A DNA stretch of 64,000 nucleotides, taken from contig JAHLJT010000631.1 of assembly GCA_031308135.1 (NCBI GenBank), positions 260,254,355 to 260,318,354 on the forward strand. The letters run 5' to 3'. The DNA comes from Acheta domesticus. Its lineage: Eukaryota > Arthropoda > Insecta > Orthoptera > Gryllidae. The translations under genes were made by a program, and so were the position numbers. Below are positions 36,962 through 48,311 of the stretch, piece after piece; the first letter of the stretch is position 1; every line of letters starts with the position of its first letter. The notes below the pieces were generated by a model, which was given only the letters and a program-made list of their open reading frames with translations, was not told the DNA's origin and ran no database searches.

Positions 36962-37357
36962 ATGTGTGGCATCTTCGCTTTACACATATTGGTCGTATTC
37001 TATTATCCAAAACATTGCAGGACAAAGATGTCTAGAAACGCATGTTTCATTGTAGAACCTCTACTCAGGCTCTTACACACACAGTGGTCAATTCCAGCAG
37101 TGAGTCGTAGGGAAGGTAAAATGGAGAAACGTCCGTCCTGCTGCGGGACAATGCAAGGTGACACCGCTTTCCCTCGGCGGGCGAGGAGCTGCAGCGAGGG
37201 CACCGCCACCGCCGCCGCCGCCGGCGTCGCCGTCACCGCGGGAAGTGCTTCCCAGGGCAACCAGGGCCTTTCAAACTCTCCGTCAAACTTACACACACTG
37301 CAACAAAAGAATGGGTGCGTGGGTACAGGCGCTAGTGTCGCCGGGTGCAGTTACTAA
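36962..37357 (+). other. GC-rich island with a possible first coding exon
   Basis: The zone from about 37080 to 37830 is CpG-rich in an otherwise AT-rich region. The plus frame from 37121 reads MEKRPSCCGTMQGDTAF with an alanine/threonine run from a GCC repeat (GTATAAAAGVAVTAG) and stays open to 37357. Weak donor-like GGTGCG at 37313 and GGTACA at 37322 could end an exon. It matches no family I know. It may instead be only a promoter CpG island, and the opposite strand is also partly open. Confidence 0.25.
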
Positions 37358-37811
37358 AATTTCGATGCCTTTATGAGGCACCAAATACGCGGAGATCGAG
37401 TGGGATCAAGATACGCGGAGATCACAATGATAATATGTGCTGAGAAACAGTGACGGTTCGGTTTAAAACGCGAGCATGTGCATCGGGAGCGCCTATTTGT
37501 ACTCCGCCAGCCAGCCTACGTGTCGTGTCAGCCCAATAACGTTAGCAGCAGTGTCTTTTAGTTCCTTCTAGAAAGTGCAGGTGTAGAGCGCACCACAGGT
37601 TGTATGGGAGTTGAAAGGCTCCGAGGTCGACGGCGCGGCGCGGCGCGGCGCCGCGCGGCTCCCAGCCTGAGAGCTGCGAAGTTCCGTTGGCTCCCTTGCC
37701 TCGCTCCAGCGGGCGCCCGCTCCACTCCGCTTCCTGCAGCGCCACTTCAACAGCCCGACGACGCGACGATATCGGCCGGCCGGCCGCCCGGGAGGTTGAC
37801 GAGCAGTCTTC

Positions 37812-38163
37812 GTTGCGAGGAACGTAGCCATGGCATCACGATCGTTGCGAGGGACGGAGCCATGGTATCTCGGTCGTTGCAAGGAATGTAGCCATGGCAT
37901 CACGATCGTTGCGAGGGACGGAGCCATGGTATCTCGGTCGTTGCAAGGAATGTAGCCATGGCATCACGATCGTTGCGAGGGACGGAGCCATGGTATCTCG
38001 GTCGTTGCAAGGAACGTAGCCATGGTATCACGATCGTTGCGAGGGACGGAGCCATGGTATCTCGGTCGTTGCAAGGAACGTAGCCATGGCATCACGATCG
38101 TTGCGAGGGACGGAGCCATGGTATCTCGGTCGTTGCAAGGAACGTGGCCATGGTATCGCGATC
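37812..38163. repeat. Minisatellite, 11 copies of a 32-bp unit in a 64-bp higher-order pattern
   Basis: Eleven exact-length 32-bp units, each starting GTTGC at 37812, 37844, 37876 and so on to 38132. Two unit types alternate: one reads GTTGCGAGGGACGGAGCC and ends CTCGGTC, the other reads GTTGCAAGGAATGTAGCC and ends CACGATC, and every unit has CCATGG in its middle. Units are almost identical within a type, so the array grew recently by 64-bp dimers. It is CpG-rich and lies at the edge of the GC island. Confidence 0.95.
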
Positions 38164-40258
38164 TTGCACTATGGACTCGCTTCTCTACTGCGAGGCGAAT
38201 CTGATCACGGCCGCTGTTTTATACTGGTGAACACCAGTTAGTAATACTTGCCTGGCCATTCGCTTCGCTTCTGCACGGAATTGTTCCATTCTGATACTTA
38301 TGCTAAATGAAATATAGCGACATCCGCACGCATATTTTACTAGTTTATCAGTATTAAGAAAAAAAGGAGGGCCTATTTTGTCTCTGTATTTAAAAAGACA
38401 TTGCCAAAGGAAAGCTCATTACATCACAACCTAATCCTTGTCAAACATTTGTTTGACAAGGTTCCAGGCGATTAATTCTTCTGAACAAGTGTCAATTCCA
38501 CGCTTATTTTCATCTAAGGGGAAAAAGAAACAATTATGGCTATTTTAATGTTCACGCGCATACAGTGGGGCTCCTAGGAAGGGGGGGGGGGCTCACGAGA
38601 TTTCAGTCCTCCTCTAAAAGTCGATGGTACGTACCACAAATATATTGTTTCCATAATTTTTTATTCTTTAGTAACAAAAGTCATTCAATATCTCAGTTAA
38701 ATTCGTTATAATTAACAGTAAATCAACAAATAAAATATAATTTTAAATTCGACGTAAATAAAAAATTCCTTATAAGAAAACATCCAAGTCTGCTGGGTAC
38801 TGCAACTGTAGCCCTCCCTCCCCTCAGTAAAAACCTGGCTGCGCCACTGTAAACTAATGTTCGCGTAACGCGAATATTACAGTAAAATTTGCCATTGTCA
38901 AAACAATATGAACCTACCGCAGTTGATGTGTTGTTACATATATTTCATCTGTACTTGGATTAACGGACCCGTTAATTTCAATGAAACGTGAACTGTGACT
39001 CATCCTGTATACATAGTGCCAAGCTTCAGCGGGACCTAAATACTTCACACAAAGGTTATTTAACAAATAAAATAGTTCTTTATCTTACAAATGGCTAAAA
39101 GGGAGTTATGAAGGCTAGAATAATGTTGTAGAGCACCATTTTGTAAATTTGTACGTATTTCTATTAATGACATCGCACTGATGAAATTAACATTTTGCCT
39201 ACATTCATGCAAGCCTTTTATGAAAGTCATTGAACGTACCTCTCGTGAGTGAGTTTGAAAGTTTTGTCCTGGAAGGGAAGATAAGTGGTGAATTACTGAG
39301 TAACTTACTGAGAAGCTGAGTACAAAATAAGACGCTTATTGAGGTAGAATTCCAAAATCCATTCTAAGAGCATCTTCTTGCACTAAGGTTCATTCTGTTA
39401 AATGAGTCCTAGAAGCAAAAGATGGGAATAGGAAGATATTCTTAAGATTCTAACAAGTCGAACTGAATATTTCGCATCTTGTGAAAAAATAATAGAAAAA
39501 AACGGCGAATGGAGGAAGTGCAAAGCAAACTTGATTGTATTCGTAATTTTTCTTGCAGTTTACATATTTTACATTTCTGCGCCGAATAATTTTCGATGGC
39601 TGTTGATTCTTCAATTTCAATACTAGGTCCAATATTCAATACTAGGTCAAGCTGGTAACTAAACATACGCAGTCTATCCAACAATAGGAGAATGATGTGA
39701 AATAAAATAGAATACTTTTTTTAATGCGTATGAGATGAAATGTGTACATTTCCTAGTTTACGAGACTATTCAAAAGTCTCCTTGTGAGTCAATGCAAGGT
39801 TGGAAGCAGTTGGAAAACAGTTTGCAACTCTCCTGATTAATGTTTAGGAAATACTTTCAGTATCACAGTCGAAGTCTTCTGAATATACATACAAAAGAGT
39901 GACACCAACGCTTTGAATTTATTGCAGATGATAGTCGAAACAATACCAATAAGTCTATTTATCCATTCCAGGATGGTACGAATGACAACGTGAAAATAAA
40001 ATCACCCCCCTTTCCTATGGAACAGCCTGTGTACATTTAATGACCAGCATTTCATTGAAAGTGAGTAATTGATAAAATGAAACGCATGTAATGAAGAAGC
40101 CAGAGAATACTAGAATGTATGGGAACAGTGATAAAGGAGGTGTCATGCTTTAGAGATTGATGATACACAGCAATAACTCAAGCGCTCTGCCGCGAGAAAT
40201 TCCCAGTAAGGGCGTTATTTTCTCTAGTGGGGAGCAAAGCGTCTAGACCAGTGATCGC
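38164..40258. other. Intergenic DNA with one small element
   Basis: No supported gene. Contains the 38563-38849 inverted-repeat element and a run of 12 G near 38581. Confidence 0.45.
38563..38849. mobile_element. Possible hAT-type MITE, 287 bp
   Basis: Left end CAGTGGGGCTCCTAGG, right end reading outwards on the other strand CAGTGGCGCAGCCAGG. CAGTGGCG.AGCCAGG is a common hAT terminus. The flanks do not show a clear 8-bp duplication. Confidence 0.45.
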
Positions 40259-40598
40259 CAAACCGTTGATTGCGAGCTACTTGATAGCTCGCGGGTCAAT
40301 TTTTGGTAGAACTCGGTCACGCTCAAGGTTGGTTAACAAGATTGATGAAAGAAATGTTCTTACATTTAAAATTTGTTACTAACTTTATTTTTTTTGTAAT
40401 GTGCAATTCCATTTCAATTTATTTTTCTTGTATACAGTTTTATTAAAATTTGATTCATATTTAATAGAAACGCATGTTTATTGAAAATAAACAAATGTTA
40501 ATATTTGAAAAAAGAAATATTTTTAGTTTCTTGGTAGCTCACTGTAGGATTGAAAACGGTATGATTGCTCACGAGCTTCATAAGTTTGGCGACCACTG
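40259..40598. mobile_element. hAT-type MITE, 340 bp, with 8-bp target duplication
   Basis: Ends are CAGTGATCGCCAAAC and, on the other strand from the right, CAGTGGTCGCCAAAC. The flanks are gtctagac (40251-40258) and gtctagat (40599-40606), an 8-bp duplication with one change. Internally there are further inverted phrases (gagctacttgatagctcgcg; ttggtagctcac...gctcacgagctt). No coding capacity. Confidence 0.8.
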
Positions 40599-40606
40599 GT
40601 CTAGAT

Positions 40607-43600
40607 GAACGCCATTCTACATTTTATTTTGGGTTATTTCTCACTGACTCTCTTTGTCTTTCTTTCGTTCTTTCTCTCTCAATGATGAGCTGATTATACT
40701 TTCTAACTTATATTCTCATACAACGGGACTGAAAGTTCACCCGAGTTAAAATCTAGAGAAAATAGGGTTTATGTAAATGTGTTTCTGAACAAAAATTTAA
40801 TTTTGAGAACTAAATCTAACTCTAAAGATAAAGTGATACGCACCAAAATAGTTTAAAAAAATATAGTTAATATTGATAGTAATTGTAAGTATTATATGAG
40901 AATACTATCGTTTAGACTTCTCGAAATTTTACAGTTTCCCTTCTTTTGGTTGAAGCAATACATCTCTAATTCTTCGTGAAGTTGCTACGAATGGTTTTAT
41001 TAAGCCTGTTAAAAATGTTGTTTAAATAATTGTTTAAATTCTTTAGGATTGTACCAAAGTACATGTGTATTGGACATTCCGACCATAGACGGCATGATGA
41101 CTAGAAACGAAATTTATCATTATAATTATTTTGAATATATTTTTATTTTAAAATGGAAATGTGGAATTGAAAATCATTTTAAAATTAAAGGAAAAGAAAT
41201 TTTATGTGAATAACTTTTTAAAGTGACAAACTTCGGAGCGAAGCAGCGTTAGATTAATACTCTCAAATGCGGCATTCTTTTTAATGTTGCATTCCGTGTT
41301 CTCACGCACTATGTCCTTTTGTACAAAACATGTTTTCTTATTAAGTGTAATTTCGTGACACTTAAATAGTTCATTATTCCTTTGTCTTTTGACTGAGCAG
41401 TCTCATAATAAGGATATTCTATTTTTATACTCCTCTGATTTGAAATGCGAATACTACAATAATTGAAATTATTTTAATCATTGTTATTACTAAAGTATTT
41501 CAGAATTTCGCAAGTCGCAATATTTTCAGAGAAAAGATGGGAATATATTTGGAGTTAAGTAAAAATTTGTGATTCGTCAGAAACAGAAAATAAAGATATT
41601 GATCTTCTCCAGAAAACAAATATATTTTGAATGATAAAAGTATTGTAGCTCTGCAACTAGTCATCATGGTATCTTTTGTAAGGAGTAGGAAGGATTTCGT
41701 GTCAGCGCTCACATTCACATTTTATCTCATTTTTTGCCGTACGTTTAAGGGAAGAAAGAAAAGTATTACACTCAAAATCACTGAAATATTTTTGGTACTC
41801 ATGAACTGTCAGTATTATTTATATTATAAATGGATATTTATAGTACTTAAGGAATTTTTTTCGAGATTTTAATGTGGGTTCAATATAAAGTTTGTGTGCA
41901 GTAAATCTTAATTAAACGAGCTCAGGTAGGACTTAAAAATGTGTTCTATCCTAAGGCGTTTATTCTTAATAGCATCTAGACTGGTACAAATACTTACATT
42001 AGTCGCTCTAATTTCATTGTAAATGCTGATTGTGGAACCCATTCGCATTCTGTGCTCCCCCTTTTCCAAGACTTTTGTTGTTTTGACACGAGTGTGAGTA
42101 GAGTAGAATCAGTGCAATCATGACGATTAAAAAACAGTCGTTATAAGTGATATAAACTATTATTAAAAGTTGCAAGATGACGTTATGGTACAAAGCCAAA
42201 TATGGCAAAAACAAACGTATGACGATAATATTTTAGGAATGTCGAATGACGTTTATCAACTTGTTTCTGACATATAGAAACTAACAAGAAAATAGTCGCA
42301 TATGTAGATCAAACCCACAGAGTTGATATTTTTGCGTGTTAATTAATAACCACATAGAAACAGTAGGATATTTTCAACGCTTATTTCTGTAGGGAGGACA
42401 TTGTTAACCAACTGAAGGTTTTGAGACCAAAATGACAATCCAGTACTATCTGGTGTGTTAACATTTTGTAATATTATTTCAATTGCCATGGAATCGTATA
42501 TTGTGTGAGACTTAACACATTACACAGTGTTCAATTACATTTTATGGGCGGCGGTTTGCCGCTCTATGTTAAAAGTTATAAAATTTCTACCGACCTCATT
42601 ATTTCTTTTATCAAAATAACAAGAAAATCATAGATGAAATTTAATTTCCCATTTGGGGCGTAATATACGTTTTTTAAATAAGGCAATTTGGCAGATTATG
42701 CTGCGTTTTTTATTTCTCATATGTATGTAATACATAGTTTTAATTCTTATTAATGTCTCCTGGAAGTTCACCATATTAAATAAATAAATCTAAAAACAGT
42801 GATGCGCATATGGATTTTGTATTCAGAATGCCTTTATGAAATACAAGGCGACAGAGACTTGTGTGTTAAGGAACTAAACAAATATAAAGTTATGGAACTA
42901 GGTCTGCTTGTCGGAAGTTAATTCATCTGCAAACGTGCCGTGCATAGTTCACGCATTTCTATGAATGTAATGTTTAGAATGGTTGTGAAAATATTATAAA
43001 CACAGTGTACTAGCTCATTGTAATAACTTAGTGATAATGGAATAATATATTTTTAATTTATTCTACTAAAGTCGTACTTCTATCATTTCTAAATTGTAAA
43101 GACAAATACAGATGCAGTAGAATTTTATTATGGTAAGACAAAATTATTTTCAGGTAATTTGAAAAATTATTTTCAGATAACACTGTATTACAGTCATATA
43201 AAGTGAGAATAGTTGGATCTCAGGAATAAAATCCTGTAGTTGCTAGACAAGTACACCATGAAAGCCAGATGATTTTAATGGCTATTTTGTATATGTTGTC
43301 TAGATTCCTAACTGAGAATTCACGATGAATCGTGATTTATTGTTCCTGCAATATATTTTGTTGTAAATTCAAGAGTAATGTTAATACTGTCATTGTTCTC
43401 TTGTTCTGTAGATAAAATGGTAAAGGTGTAAAATAAAGCTAGTCATGTTTGATGCTAAAAATTCAATATTTTCACGGACAGTTTGTCCAATAAACTTCCC
43501 GATGGTTGCCTATCTGTTTAAACTTTTACCTCATGCCAAACATTCATCACTGAACCAGTGGTTATTTTCTATATGAAACTTACACGTATGCTCCAGTTCT

Positions 43601-43690
43601 CCTACACTGGTTTCCACCCACTTCAATATGTTTGTAAGTATGACGCACATAGCGCCTAATATTTGCTCCTGATTGCGAAGCCTCTCAGAC
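40607..43690. other. Unique AT-rich intergenic DNA
   Basis: Three kilobases with no repeat family of this window and only short unsupported frames. A TCTTTC-type pyrimidine run occurs at about 40645-40680. Confidence 0.5.
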
Positions 43691-44561
43691 CAACTTCGGT
43701 AATTGATTGAGGGCTCAATTGAGCGGTTGGGAATCCATTCTATTTACATTGGGTTTCCGACCACCTGCCTGGAGGCAGTTAGTTCCGTTAAGATTTTTCT
43801 TTTACTTTCTCGCCCTTACTTCGTAAGAAAAGGGAGTTTTGCAATCGTGCGCCAGAAAGGGGTTAATTTTCGGCAGAAAAAGTCCTATCGTCGGGCACTG
43901 GTATATACATGGATAAATAAATCGGACCTCCATATATCGAACATCTATACATAGAATTACTCTGTAAAGTGATTTTGTCTGTCCCATGAAAATCCGTTTA
44001 AAAAGTTTCTATACATCGAAAATTACTTCTCTATGTCGAACCCATTTTCTGACTTGACTATTTTTACTTTCTCCCATTTAATTTGTAAGAAGAGAAAGTT
44101 CTGTAATCGTGTGTCGGAAAACGGCAAATTTTTGGCAGAAAAACTCTTATTTTTGGGCTCTGTCGAGGTCGAACAAAAAAGTCGATAAACTCTCTTGCTA
44201 TATTACTGTAAATTCTGTTGCGGGAAAAATGCTCGTTGCTTAAAAAAATTGTACATGACATTTTTTATTGAGCTGATGTTTTACTACATACTACAGTACA
44301 GTCTAAGGCAAAAATCTCTATCTTCAATTTTGTAGTTTTGAAATGGTAACATTTAGAGATTTTCGAAAATATGGAGAGTTCGAGGAAAATGGGACTAGAA
44401 CAATATTTGTTACGGCCCCTTGATACGTATGAGGAGAAAATTTAAAGAAAAAATTCTTCACAAAAATTTAAAAATTGCCTATATTTCGCGCAAAATTTCA
44501 CGAAAATTACTCTTATTTTCGAAATATTAAACTTGACCATATTTTAAGATCCCTCTTTAAG
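43691..44561. repeat. PR-family fragments, second subfamily
   Basis: Contains two inverted tail sequences of a PR subfamily whose hairpin is built on CTTTCTC...cttacttcgtaag...GAGAAAG rather than on the TACGTA palindrome (43795-43880 and 44058-44130), and a plus-oriented body fragment up to 44561. Confidence 0.55.
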
Positions 44562-44788
44562 GTCGACGGTGGCCGAGTCCACTAAGGCAGTTGTGTCGTA
44601 GCGATCTCGGACCTAAGGATCGCGGGTTCGAGTCCCGCCTCGGGCATGGGTGTATTTGTTTTTTTGTCCTTTCACCCCCATCATCATATCATGTCATCTT
44701 CAGTTACCATAACGTTAAACCCAAGAGTGGTCGCTAAAGACCTAAATGTTAATGCGACCTTAAATAACAACAAAAAAGAGAAAGAAAC
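44562..44788 (+). repeat. tRNA-derived SINE, about 227 bp
   Basis: Starts with a tRNA-like head: box A ggtggccgagt at 44568 and box B gggttcgagtccc at 44627, at the spacing of a polymerase III promoter, then a tRNA-unrelated body (accataacgttaaacccaag, ggtcgctaaagacctaaat) and an A-rich end acaacaaaaaagagaaag. The anticodon stem is degraded, so it is not a working tRNA gene. It ends exactly where a PR element starts. Confidence 0.85.
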
Positions 44789-46040
44789 TAGTAGTTCTAC
44801 ACAATGGTATAGACTTTCTCGTACTAGTTATCTAATCTCTTTGGGCTGGCGCAGTTTTAAAAGCTTGCCCCATCGTCTTACCAGCTGCGACCTATCGCCG
44901 CCCAAAGAGCATTTTTAAAACAAATTTCAATTTTTCGGTTTTCTAATGTTAGAATCAAACTGTCACTTTAAGAATATTAAAGGAGTGTCGTCCTATAAGA
45001 AAATTTTTGTTGAAAACTTTGGAACCGTTTTTAAGAAAATGGCGTTTAAGCGTTACTGTAAATGCAAAATTTGAAACTTTTTGACAGAAATCTTTCGAGT
45101 TTTCGAAAAACGTCATTGAAAGTAATTTGAAGCTTTTCCACCCACAAATGCAATAATATCTACACATTACAGGAAATATGTTTATTAAAGGCGTGAGTAA
45201 TATTTTAAAAAATACATTTGTGTAATTAAAAAAAAAGAATAGAGCACAATGATTTTATGTCATATTAAACAGTGCAATTAGCACTATCCTTACGAAAAGT
45301 TTGAAGAAAAAATTTAGAGGCGTTTTGAAGAAAATCTTGTTTTTGTTATTTTTTAAAATTGCACATATTCTTCCCAATTCGTCAATTTTGTAGTTGTAGG
45401 AAGTCGTCGAAAAAAATTAAACTTGCAATTATCAAAAATTCAAAGCTAACAGTGAAAATAGAATCTATGCCACATCTATACGCGTATTTTACTCTATGTT
45501 TACAAGAAATTTAAAGAAAAGTTTGGATCCATTTTTGAGAAAATTCTGAAAATGTACGGAGTGCTTCGTGTAAAGTACCCCCAAAAATAAATAAATATTT
45601 TTCAAAATCGCAGAACCTCGACTCAGACCAGATCGGCAGGGGTTTCTTCAATTGGACGTTTACGCGCTAATGTTGTTCCCATACACCGGACGGACGTTTT
45701 GCCGTCAATCGATTTTCCGGTATCAAAGACCCACAAAACATGGATTCTTTTTTTCATTTATTTTCTTCTCGTTCGAATTTCGTCATTCGGGGATTTTGAC
45801 AGGTACAATATTACAATGAATTTATGGGGCCATCCTAAGACAAATGCCTGTCTCGGTGCAACCCTTTACTATATTTGAAATTTCATATTTGAATTACTTG
45901 ACTAACGTAAGACTTGCATTTATTGTCTAGAGTTCAATTGGTTTTTCGGTATCAAGGACCTAGAAAACAGGGTTTCTGGCTTCACCAGGTTATAGGGGAT
46001 TTGTTTCTTAATTTGGACACTGGTTTTAACCACTTTTTTA

Positions 46041-47703
46041 CATTCCCGTATACGTACGTATACACGGAGTGATACACGTAGTATGGGGAAAGTTATATAA
46101 TGCTGCGCGAAAAAATGGCCAATTTTCGCCGAAAAAAAATTAATTGCCGGTCCGTGAAAACGAAAAAGTTGATAAAACTATATGCTAAATTAAGAGAAAA
46201 AAAAATCCCCTAACCTGCGATGTAGCCAGAAACCCTCTTTTGTGGGTCCTTGATACCGAAAAACCAATTGAAAGGAAAACGTTCGTCTGACCGTCTGTCT
46301 GTCCGTCTGTCCGTCTGTCTATCCGTCTGTCTATCCGTCTGTCTGTCCGTCTGTCTGACCGTCTGTGAACACTGCTAGCGCCTAAACCATACGTACGATT
46401 TCTTTCAAAATGGATATTCCCCTGTCGATCTAGTTCTAGTCGAAGCTTTGAGGTCCTGAAAAAGATTCTGTAAAATTTGGGGGTACTTTACATGAAGCCC
46501 CCCGGACATTTTCAAAATTTTCTCAAAAACGGCTCCAAACTTTTTCTTAAAATTTCTTGTATGAATAGTGTAAAATACACTTATTAACATAGCAAAGGTC
46601 CGATTTTCACGGATAACTCTGAATTTTCGAAAATTGTGAAAGTTTGAATATTTTTCGGCGTCTTCCTCCAACTACAAAATTGAAGATAAAGATTTTTTTC
46701 TTCAAATAAAATTTGTCCTGCATATTGAGTTCTTTCATAAAGGTCATGTAAATGTTTCTCAAAATTTTAGTAGTTTTCGTGCAATATTGCGTGCAATATG
46801 TGCAATTTTAAAAAATTACAAAAGCAAGATTTTCTCAAAAACAGCTCCAAATTTTTTCTTTAAACTTTTGGTAGGGATAGTGGTAAATGTGCTCTATCAG
46901 ATGACATAAAAGCCATTGCTCTATAGGTTGTTTTTTTTTTCAAAACTTACAAAAATGTACATTTTTTCACATGTTTCTCACGTCGATAATATTTAATTAG
47001 GGGGATTTTTTCACATTATTATATTAACGAGTACATGTGCTTAAAAACTGTCAAGTAAAGTTTCTCGAAAACACAACCGTTTTCTGTGAAAAGTAGCTCA
47101 AAATTTCACATTTTCAGCAACGCTCAAACGCCATTTTCTCGTATATGGCAGCAAATATTTTCTTCAAACTTTTGTAACGGATAGTGATCATTACACTCTT
47201 TAGTATAGCGTAAAGTTTATTTTCAGTTATTTTTTTGTTTTTTTCAAAAATTACATAATTGTAATTTTTTTGAAAGATCTCTCACAGCTTTAATATGCAC
47301 ATTACCAGCAATTTGTAAACATTATTATATTTGTAAGTGTAAGTGCTTCAAATAACTTCAAATAGAGTATTTTGAAAACTCAAACATTTTCTGTGAGAAT
47401 GGGCTTCAAATTTCGCATTTTTAGTAACGCTAAAACGCCATTTTCTCTTAAACGGCACATAATGTTTAAAAGAAAATTGCCATTTATGACTAGGTTTTTG
47501 TGTTCTTTAATATTCTAAAATTAATGTTTCCGTTCTACCAATAGGAAACCGAAAAATTAAGAAAATGACAAAAAAATGTACTTCTGGCCGTGATAGAAGG
47601 TAGCTTGGAAGAAAGAGTATGTGGCAATTCCGAAAAGCTAGCAAAGGCCCAAGGAAATAGAAAACTAATACAGGAAAGTCTGTGCCATTCTGTAGCACCA
47701 CTA
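46041..47703 (-). repeat. PR-family element, complete copy inserted into another
   Basis: 1663 bp, minus orientation: 5' end TAGTGGTGCTACAGAATGGC at 47703, 3' palindromic hairpin at 46041-46110. It splits a plus-oriented copy between ttttaaccactttt (46035) and cttcgttttcacgg (47704), which are adjacent in the copy at 49610-49635. Modules start at 46521, 46833, 47137 and 47444 (spacing 312, 304 and 307 bp), each with the phrase ttctc.aaa.ggc...aaa..ttt. Confidence 0.8.
46285..46372. repeat. GTCTGTCC/GTCTATCC microsatellite inside a PR element
   Basis: About eleven tandem CGTCTGTC/CGTCTATC octamers. The same site in other PR copies has only two or three (for example gacggacggacagacagacg at 49491), so it expanded locally. 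Confidence 0.9.
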
Positions 47704-47834
47704 CTTCGTTTTCACGGCCCGGCAATTAATTTTTTTCCGCCGAAAATTGGCCATTTTTTCGCGCAGCATTACATAACTTTCCCTATACTACGTATATCAC
47801 TCCGTGTATACGTACGTATACGGGAAAGTAAAAC

Positions 47835-48311
47835 TTGGAGGCATTTTTGAGAAATTCTTGTTTTCGTTATTTTTTTTCTTTCCCGTATACATATGTATAA
47901 CATATGTTAAACATAATTCATGACATGGTCTATAATGGTACCTTGTACTATCAAAGAATCTAAATAAATTATTATTATTATTATTATAATAAAAATGCGA
48001 AATCTGAAGATCATTTTCACAGAAAATTTTTGAGTTTTCAAAATACTTTATTTGAAATTATTTCAAGACCTTACACTCACAAATATAATTACAACACTCA
48101 CAAATTATTACACTCACAAATATAATAATGTTTACAAATTACTGGTAATGTGCATATTAAAAATATGAGAGATTTTTTTAAAAAATTACATTTATATCAT
48201 TTTTGAAAAAACCATAAAAATAACTCAAAATAAACTTTACGTCATATTAAAGAGTGTAATTAGCACTATCCGTTAAAAAAGTTTCAAGAAAATTTGTAGC
48301 CATATATGAGA
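47835..48311 (+). repeat. PR-family fragment with an ATT microsatellite
   Basis: Body modules (gcgaaatctgaagatcattt, tttttgagttttcaaaatac, gtttcaagaaaatttgtagc) interrupted by attattattattatta at about 47967-47988. It ends at the start of the next PR copy. Confidence 0.65.

Larger units (their letters stand above)
44789..47829 (+). repeat. PR-family sequence, chimeric, hosting an inverted PR element
   Basis: Begins tagtagttctacacaatgg and ACTTTCTCGTA, the diverged form of the PR 5' end, and finishes at 47829 with the palindrome and gggaaagt. A break of about 185 bp at 45749-45935 separates two different PR subfamily pieces (each carries its own ttcggtatcaaggacc phrase), and a complete inverted copy sits at 46041-47703. 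The 3' hairpin portion resumes at 47704. Confidence 0.65.

Noticed and set aside
37003..37296. Minus-strand 97-codon frame in the GC island
   Set aside because: It mirrors the plus-strand frame. High GC content removes stops on both strands and nothing in it resembles a domain.
37812..38163. CRISPR array with 32-bp repeats
   Set aside because: There are no unique spacers. The units are contiguous, so it is a minisatellite in a eukaryotic genome.
44566..44645. A functional tRNA gene
   Set aside because: Boxes A and B are present but the anticodon and acceptor stems do not fold, and a long non-tRNA body with an A-rich tail follows, so it is a SINE head.
46041..47829. A single TIR transposon with 120-bp terminal inverted repeats
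   Set aside because: The right-hand repeat belongs to a different, oppositely oriented PR copy, shown by the PR 5' end at 47703 and by the continuous version at 49560-49744.
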